Of a stretch of 64,000 bases of DNA, positions 58,086-64,000 are shown in pieces. The notes beneath the pieces are model-generated. The model searched no databases. It was not told the DNA's origin and worked only from the letters and a program-made list of their open reading frames with translations. The position numbers and the translations under genes are program-made. Source of the DNA: Byssochlamys sp. IMV 00236. Its lineage: Eukaryota > Ascomycota > Eurotiomycetes > Eurotiales > Thermoascaceae. The stretch covers positions 1 to 64,000 of the forward strand of contig MSJH02000637.1 in assembly GCA_001931875.2 (NCBI GenBank). Reading direction: 5' to 3'. Every line of letters begins with the position of its first letter. Positions within the stretch are counted from its first letter, which is position 1.

Positions 58086-59522
58086 ATGGCAGCGTCAAAG
58101 TTCAAAGTTTTGATCGCCGGTGGCAGCGTAGTCGGGCTGACACTTGCGTTGGCATTGGAAAAGGCGGGGATCGACTGGGAATTATTCGAGAAAGGGGAAA
58201 TTGCACCACAGCTGGGAGCTTCGTTCGGCCTCCATCCCCCATCGCTCCGCATCCTCGATCAACTCGGCGTATGGGACGACTTAAAAAGGATTGTTGTTCC
58301 TTTGGAACATCGCCAGCATATGGATGGTAACAACAGATGCTTTGAGGATTCCCATGTCCTGAGAGATATCCATAACATGTTTGTGTTCTCTTGAGATAAT
58401 TTATCCTTAGGAAGCTATTAATGATCTCAGGCTCGGGCGGCCAATTGTCTTCGCCGAAAGATGCAAAGTCATCCAGTTTATATACAACCACATCCAAAAC
58501 AAAGATCGGGTCCACAGCTGCACGACTGTCGTGGGTTACGAGGAGACAGGAGACACTATCACAATAAGAACAGATAAGGGCACATTATGCCAAGGAAGCA
58601 TCCTTATTGGAGCGGATGGAATCCACAGCCATATAAGAACAGTTATGGCAGAGAAAATAAGGCCTGCGAATCCAGCTCTTGCTCAGGATCTACTTGAAGG
58701 TAGATCTGCCTCTTCAGACTTTTGCTCAAAACTGAACATGTGATGTATACAGGCTTCACGAGCGAGTACAATGCAATCTTTGCCATTTCTCACAATGGAA
58801 AGACGACGCCATTCATGCCTGACGGTACTGTTCATAATGTCTACTACGACTACTATTCAGCAGTCGCAGCTACAGGCGAACCTGGATCGATCTTTTGGTT
58901 TCTTTTCGTAAAGAGCTCCAAGACAAAATACCCTAGTTGTCCACGGTTCACCGAAACGGATGCGCAGGACTTGATAGATCGATACGGGGATTCCACAATC
59001 GGGCCCGGCTATACTGTTAGGGACCTGTGGGAAACAAGGGTGAAAGCAAGTCTTGTGCCGATGGAAGAAGGTATCCTGAAGCAATGGAGAAACGGTCGAG
59101 TACTTCTCATGGGCGATAGTGTTCATAAGGTGAGTACTCTTCGTTGTAGAATGATGGACCATATCATAACGACAATTTAGACAACCGTTAATGCCGGGCT
59201 GGGTGGCAATCTCGCCTATGAAGGAATCGCCCGCTTTACGAATCTCCTCGTCCCACTACTACAAAAGACGCCCAATCCTTCCACCGCAGATATCACGGAG
59301 CTCTTCCTCGGATTTGAACGTCTTCATCGGCCACGAGCCGACTTGGTAGGAAAGATCTCTGGCCAAATTACCCGATATGAAGCCCAGGATACTGTGTTGT
59401 TGAAGTTTGCATCACGTTATATAGCACCTTGGGTGAGTGATTGGACAAAAGCGAGCCTCTATGCTAGTTTTGCACAAGGGGCCCCATGGCTTGAATACCT
59501 CCCGCTACCATCTGAAGAGTGA
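58086..59522 (+). CDS. FAD-dependent monooxygenase, PaxM/AusM-like epoxidase type
   Basis: Four exons, 58086-58378, 58431-58699, 58753-59129 and 59181-59522, joined in phase; 426 aa. The Rossmann start VLIAGGSVVGLTLALALEKA (GGSVVG at 12-17) binds FAD; the DG motif is GADGIHSHIR (Asp160); the GD motif is GRVLLMGDSVHK (Asp309), followed by AGLGGNLAYEG. The segment ELFEKGEIAPQLGASFGLHP and RQHMDGNNRCFEDS resembles fungal epoxidases of indole-diterpene and meroterpenoid pathways. These enzymes epoxidise a prenyl chain before cyclisation. At 426 aa it is shorter than most PaxM-type enzymes (about 450-480 aa), lacking an obvious C-terminal membrane helix. The A-T-R enzyme 2.2 kb away suggests a biosynthetic locus. 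Confidence 0.85.
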
Positions 59523-59817
59523 CGAGGGCCCTCTGATTATCAGGAGTTATTAGTTACATCAAATGCTTTATCAACTTACGCCCTTTGATTGTTCTCCAGC
59601 CACAGCGCCAGACCAACTAGTCTAAATTTGGAGTCCTCGGGGGTATATCCCGCCGCCGAATTAGGTAGGTGCCCATACTTAGGTATTACTTACTTGTCTC
59701 CATCCATAAATTAGCCTGAACAACCATCAGAAGTCATCACCATCAATCCTCTGTTCATCACCATTTTCTTCGTCGTATGGTTCTCACATTTTGGCGATCC
59801 ACCGGTCTCAACACAGC

Positions 59818-61014
59818 ATGCCGTCGCAACGTGAACTCAATAGCAGCGATGAATCAGCTTACTCTGGAGCCTCGTCTATATCACGAGACACCAGAACTGC
59901 TCGACTCTACTTCGAGGCTACAGAGCTTGGGCTTATGCCGGAATCGGCGATTCTCAAACGATCGCTCAGTCTAACGTCCGTCATTTCGACAACCTCTTCC
60001 TTCAGCCGCCGGTTTCAAAGTGCGCGGTTTTGCTCCGAACTGCAAAAAATCAATCAAATCGGCAGTGGCCTGCAAGGAGCCGTTTTTGAAGTGGTCGGAC
60101 AGGCCCTCGTTTTCAAGAAAGAAAATCCAGGCAATGAAACACTATCTTCAAATCTCCGGCACGAGTTTATAATCCACCGCGCTGTCTCGGCCGCATTTGA
60201 TCAATACGGGCACGCGATTCACAGCCAGGTCCACGTCCCCAAACCTCACGAGTTGATCTCCAAAACAGAAAATCACACATTCTGGGATGGAGTCATTCCG
60301 AAAATGCCCCCGGCTTACCGCACACGCGGGGACGTCGTCAAAATGGAACGGATTCTTCCATTGCCAAAGGTCGTACGAAAAGCCCTCATAACTCATTTCT
60401 ATGGTTGCGATCGAAATCTTGACACCACTGATATTGAGTCCCTTCTCAACGAGCCCAACAACAAGCACTGCCTCGCCCGAGTCTATTTGGGCCAGATTAT
60501 GGGTCCGATGAATCTTGACAACTCAGCCCCGCTCAGAAATTTCCCTCTCTACCTCGGGTTCATGGAGGAACTTGGCGTCGATACCGACACGCTTGCGAAT
60601 GAAATGGGAAAGGCATATGCAATCTTACACTGGGGTGCCGGCATAAACGGCGATGATGTGGAGTTCGTGCTTGGTACATCGGCCGTAGACGCGCCGAGGG
60701 CTCTTGTTGAGCCGCCGGACTTTCAGCACCGCGCCGTTGGGCTCTATCTCTTGGACTTCGGACAATGCGAGGTGGTCGACTTAACGCAGGATTGTGACGT
60801 CGTTTACCAGGCCTTTAGAGGGGCTATGGTAATGGGTGATAACCAGCGGTTCATCCCGCATTACTCGAGAAGCCCGAAATTGTTCGCGGCCTTTAGGAAG
60901 GGATACATTGATGCAGGTAATGCCATTGTACGGCAAAAGCAGCTCAGCGACAAGTTTAGTATGGTAGACTTCATGCAGGAGTACGAGGAATACGCGGAGG
61001 ATTTCCTGTATTAG
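59818..61014 (+). CDS. DUF3669-domain protein
   Basis: Single exon, 398 aa from the ATG at 59818. The first 75 residues are Ser-rich. The body has a kinase-like beginning (INQIGSGLQGAVFEV, then LVFKKEN with a Lys), and the DUF3669 signature near the C-terminus: LARVYLGQ, LRNFPLYLGFMEELGVDTD, ANEMGKAYAILHWGAGINGD followed by DVEFVLG, and GLYLLDFGQCE. The pattern suggests a degenerate protein-kinase fold in which the catalytic-loop region is HWGAGINGDDVEF and LLDFGQ is in the DFG position. Members are common in Aspergillus and Fusarium, some annotated as zinc-finger proteins; function unknown. The neighbours are biosynthetic, so it may simply be a passenger. Confidence 0.82.
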   Translation: MPSQRELNSSDESAYSGASSISRDTRTARLYFEATELGLMPESAILKRSLSLTSVISTTSSFSRRFQSARFCSELQKINQIGSGLQGAVFEVVGQALVFKKENPGNETLSSNLRHEFIIHRAVSAAFDQYGHAIHSQVHVPKPHELISKTENHTFWDGVIPKMPPAYRTRGDVVKMERILPLPKVVRKALITHFYGCDRNLDTTDIESLLNEPNNKHCLARVYLGQIMGPMNLDNSAPLRNFPLYLGFMEELGVDTDTLANEMGKAYAILHWGAGINGDDVEFVLGTSAVDAPRALVEPPDFQHRAVGLYLLDFGQCEVVDLTQDCDVVYQAFRGAMVMGDNQRFIPHYSRSPKLFAAFRKGYIDAGNAIVRQKQLSDKFSMVDFMQEYEEYAEDFLY

Positions 61015-61732
61015 CTAACAATCACAAGATCAGACAATACGGGCCCAGAACATTGTGTATGCTGATCATGCAATGATCTCCAGACAAAATATGGATCTGA
61101 CTAGTCTCCCGCATGCGAATTTATGTAATAGTCAACATGAGGAAGACACTTACGGGCGATGAAACTATAACTAAAACTCTTTCATTCAAAAAATATTTAA
61201 ATAAAGGCCATTAAAGAATAATGCACAACTTAGTTGAAGTAGATAGGACTGAAATTATTGCCTAACCGACAACCCTTCTCCACCTAAGATCTAGGTCCAT
61301 GTATTTTCTAGTAATCTCACCCCATAGCTTGAATACCTCCCACTAATATCTGGAGATATTTCTCTAGCTTTGCATAGTCTGATATAATTTGTTTGCTGGT
61401 TTATTTATAATGTAAATCTATAGTATCCTAGATAGTATAGCAATTCTAATCCATTTTAATTGGCCACTCCCAGTGTACTGCTGCAGATCTCGTAACACAA
61501 TAAGGATAGTTAGTTTATTGTATAGATCAGTTGCTAAGACGCAGTACAGAACAGTGGCTCTGTAGGCTAGTTCTATTAAGCCTGCGTTATACTATTCAGA
61601 GCCTTCCCAAAGGGCACTCTCCTTCACACCTTTTAACCATTATTTCTATAAGATGGCTTGGTAAAACCACTCGAGCCAGCAATCCTAATTGGACTAACTA
61701 GATCACCGACAAATCAGAAATATAATCAAATT
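61015..61732. other. AT-rich intergenic region with a relic of the monooxygenase 3' end
   Basis: 720 bp, clearly more AT-rich than the flanking genes. It includes the short decayed duplicate at 61314-61351 and no intact frame. Confidence 0.55.
61314..61351 (+). pseudogene. Short relic similar to the C-terminal end of the FAD monooxygenase gene
   Basis: CCCCATAGCTTGAATACCTC and the bases after it match the stretch beginning CCCCATGGCTTGAATACCTC near 59482 in the monooxygenase last exon. Over 35 positions I count about five differences; the first two are G-to-A changes, the direction expected from repeat-induced point mutation. Further upstream similarity fades. Too short for certainty. Confidence 0.5.
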
Positions 61733-64000
61733 TCACAATCTCCATTGATCGATCCACAGCTGCATCCAACTCTCTGAAACAGCCTGTAAGTCTCTTGCCA
61801 CATTACTATCCTTCTTCAGACCTGCTACTTCGTACGAGCTTGTGGCTGTGTCCTCTCGACTGTCTTCGCTCTTCAGTAGAGATTTGAAAAAGTCAAGGAG
61901 TTTCACCGCTGGATTGTCCTCTGTGATATATCCGTGATTAAGTGCGGTGCTCTTCTCTAGTTCTCCTACCCATTCAGGTAACGGGATGACTTTTATTTTT
62001 GCCGGACCACCAAGGTGTTCTTGGACGGTGGGAAGTAAATTAGACCACCCGGTAGGTCGGGGATTGACAAGATTATAGACAGAAAGTGAAGCTGCGTTGT
62101 GTTCTCTGCCATTCTGAGATGACAGCTCGGTAATGATGGACGCCATGAGATCCACAGGTATCCAATCAATTGTGCTCATAGTGCCCAATGAAGCTGGCAA
62201 GACTCCTAAATATTTCGAACTGGCGATCAAACTAGGAAACCATTCGTGCTTGTTCCAGAACCCAGTCGTCGAAAGCACAGGACCTGCAATCTGACCAACT
62301 CTCAGCACGGCATTTGCGACATTGCTAGATGCGCTGTAGGCCTCGACTAGTCTCTCCCCTATGTACTTTGACTCGCCGTAGCCTAGCTTCTCGGGACTTT
62401 CGAGGTCGTGTAGTATCAGTTCCGGGACAGGAGTGTTAGGATGCTTCTCGATCCAGTTGAGGACGGTGGAGATGCTAGAAATGAATATAAGAGGGGCCTG
62501 GTGTGAAGAGCGTGCGCTGAATCTAATCAGATTGACTACACCACCAATATGTGTTGTCTCGAATGAACTGAGTGTGTGGTTGAAGTCAACTTTCCAGCTG
62601 CAGTGGATGATAACGGTTACTTCAGACAGGAGCTGGTCGTATGTTTCTCCCCCTAGCCCAAGATCAGGTTTGGATAAGTCTGCGGTGAGAAACTCGGCTC
62701 TTCGTTTCTCTTCGCCGTCCCAGACTGCAGGAAGCCCGCGCGCATTGTGGCTTGCCCTCTGACGCTTCTCGCCATCTGCAGAACGGTTGAGACAGATGAC
62801 CTTTGATATATTAGGTGAGTCTAACAGAGTCGTCAAGAGATAGCTTCCGAGGGAACCAGTTGAACCTGTCAGAAGTACTGTTGAAGAGTCCGCCTTAGGT
62901 CTGTCCTCCACGTCTAACTTTGTTGGAAGTGCTGCTATATGCTTGTCGAGGACTTGCTGAATCCGAGTTGAGCGCTGGCTGCGATCGGCATGAGAGTCAT
63001 TCGGAGAACCTTTTCCCTTGGTTACCAATTTCTTCAAAGCATGAGCAAGGTCAACTGCCGTGGGACTTGAGTAGATAAACTGTGGATTGATGCTCTCCCA
63101 GTCAACTTCGACTTGTCGTGCCCTCAAAGTAGCTTTGACTTTTTGAACCGCAATAGCAACCTGCAGAGAGTCCATTCCCAGGTCGAATACATCATCGGAC
63201 TCCTGTAGCGAATGATTTTCTAAGGCTTGAGCATACAGCTTTTGCGCGAATGCTCTGATGGAATTCTCATTTGACGGGTCATCCAATTCCAGACCATCTG
63301 TCAGAAGTCCCTCTTCTGCAGCTGTGTATAATTGATCCAAGACCTGCGAGAACTTCTTCACTGTGAACTGTCTCTGAATTGTCCCTTTCCCAGCTCTATT
63401 GAACTGCTCATTCTTCCTTGTCAGATAAACCAAAGACTTTGGCACTCGGGAAAAGCGCGGTGCGATCTTGTTTGCTTCTTCCACCGTCGGCCAAATGATA
63501 TCGAGCAGCGCCTGACGATCCTCTTCCGTCTCAGCATTAAGTCCGTCCTGGACCTCTATTAATAGTGAGGGCATAAATCGATATTCTCCCACAATAAGAG
63601 CGGCCTTCACCGCAGCATTGCTGCTTATGATACTCTCCAAAGGCACAGGGTTGATTTTCTCGCCATTCGAGAGAACGATAAGATCGTCATTTCGTCCTTG
63701 ATAACACATCCAGCCGTCTTCCCCCGACACTGGAGCATAGAGGTCCCTTGATCGATATTCCGCCAGATGCGGGAATGTCTGCGTTGTTCCGTGGAATTTG
63801 CAAAGTTCTGGCTTATTGGGAATGATCAGCTCGAAGATGCCTTCTGAGACTTCTTCAAATCTGTACTCGGCTGCGGGGTGGAATCGAACGTAACGCCATT
63901 TGCTACTGTCTCCGGGAATGGTGAAAAACCAGCCATATTCCGTCGCTCCGATGACACTGTACAAATGCTTGAGTCTCGGTGCCAGGATGTTCCCCACGTG
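61733..64000 (-). CDS. NRPS-like adenylate-forming reductase (A-T-R), C-terminal part
   Basis: The frame is open from the right edge to the stop at 61733: 754 visible residues plus a codon, no introns needed; the N-terminus lies beyond the window. Visible order: end of an adenylation domain with YSVIGATEYG and CYQGRNDDLIVLSNGEKINP; a carrier domain with DDVFDLGMDSLQVA, where Ser277 of the fragment takes phosphopantetheine; and a thioester-reductase domain starting VLLTGSTGSLGSYLL (NADPH site) with YGESKYIGERLV as the Tyr-x-x-x-Lys catalytic pair. Such enzymes activate a carboxylic acid, load it on the carrier and release it as an aldehyde or alcohol using NADPH. There is no condensation domain in the visible part. 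Substrate cannot be read because the specificity-determining part is mostly outside. Confidence 0.9.
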   Translation of the reverse strand, partial: HVGNILAPRLKHLYSVIGATEYGWFFTIPGDSSKWRYVRFHPAAEYRFEEVSEGIFELIIPNKPELCKFHGTTQTFPHLAEYRSRDLYAPVSGEDGWMCYQGRNDDLIVLSNGEKINPVPLESIISSNAAVKAALIVGEYRFMPSLLIEVQDGLNAETEEDRQALLDIIWPTVEEANKIAPRFSRVPKSLVYLTRKNEQFNRAGKGTIQRQFTVKKFSQVLDQLYTAAEEGLLTDGLELDDPSNENSIRAFAQKLYAQALENHSLQESDDVFDLGMDSLQVAIAVQKVKATLRARQVEVDWESINPQFIYSSPTAVDLAHALKKLVTKGKGSPNDSHADRSQRSTRIQQVLDKHIAALPTKLDVEDRPKADSSTVLLTGSTGSLGSYLLTTLLDSPNISKVICLNRSADGEKRQRASHNARGLPAVWDGEEKRRAEFLTADLSKPDLGLGGETYDQLLSEVTVIIHCSWKVDFNHTLSSFETTHIGGVVNLIRFSARSSHQAPLIFISSISTVLNWIEKHPNTPVPELILHDLESPEKLGYGESKYIGERLVEAYSASSNVANAVLRVGQIAGPVLSTTGFWNKHEWFPSLIASSKYLGVLPASLGTMSTIDWIPVDLMASIITELSSQNGREHNAASLSVYNLVNPRPTGWSNLLPTVQEHLGGPAKIKVIPLPEWVGELEKSTALNHGYITEDNPAVKLLDFFKSLLKSEDSREDTATSSYEVAGLKKDSNVARDLQAVSESWMQLWIDQWRL

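Noticed and set aside
1..64000. CRISPR arrays, insertion sequences, bacterial operons
   Set aside because: The window is a fungal nuclear sequence with spliced genes. No regularly spaced direct repeats, transposase or reverse-transcriptase frames, or terminal repeats were seen.

Overview
This is a eukaryotic window, most likely from an Aspergillus/Penicillium-type mould (Eurotiomycetes, Ascomycota). Almost every gene is split by 45-110 bp introns with GT(A/G)NG donors, CTAA-type branch sites and YAG acceptors. The conserved genes (mL60, tafazzin, DBP9, annexin, Fig1) have filamentous-fungal forms. I rebuilt gene models by joining open frames at phase-compatible splice sites; all homology calls are from memory of family motifs, without database searches.

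Left part (1-15.8 kb): an exon running off the left edge; a complete seven-exon NOD-like receptor (alpha/beta hydrolase, NB-ARC, TPR) on the minus strand, divergent from a CorA-like membrane protein; a HAD phosphatase; a membrane-anchored Dabb protein with a GC-AG intron; two tRNA-Gly(UCC) genes, one with an intron; an annexin with a Pro/Tyr-rich head; an EBP/EXPERA membrane protein; and a small conserved protein.

Gene-poor accessory part (15.8-29.3 kb): one weak ORF, a 20-N assembly gap, then a compact three-gene group (PD-(D/E)XK nuclease-like protein, an unknown 142-aa protein and a divergent kinase-like protein), followed by a Fig1-type calcium-regulator membrane protein.

Housekeeping block (29.3-49.1 kb): a four-finger CCCH protein, an 816-aa membrane-anchored unknown, the mitochondrial pair mL60/tafazzin sharing a 518-bp divergent promoter, an LRR-like protein, the nucleolar helicase DBP9, a PhyH dioxygenase, a single-pass membrane protein and a 635-aa disordered protein.

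From 49.1 to 58.1 kb there is a stretch of about 9 kb without a supportable gene, rich in GTAC/TGTACA microsatellite palindromes. The right end (58.1-64 kb) looks like the edge of a secondary-metabolite locus: a PaxM/AusM-type FAD monooxygenase, a DUF3669 protein and the C-terminal part of an A-T-R (adenylation, carrier, reductase) NRPS-like enzyme that continues past the window. A short decayed copy of the monooxygenase 3' end lies between the last two.
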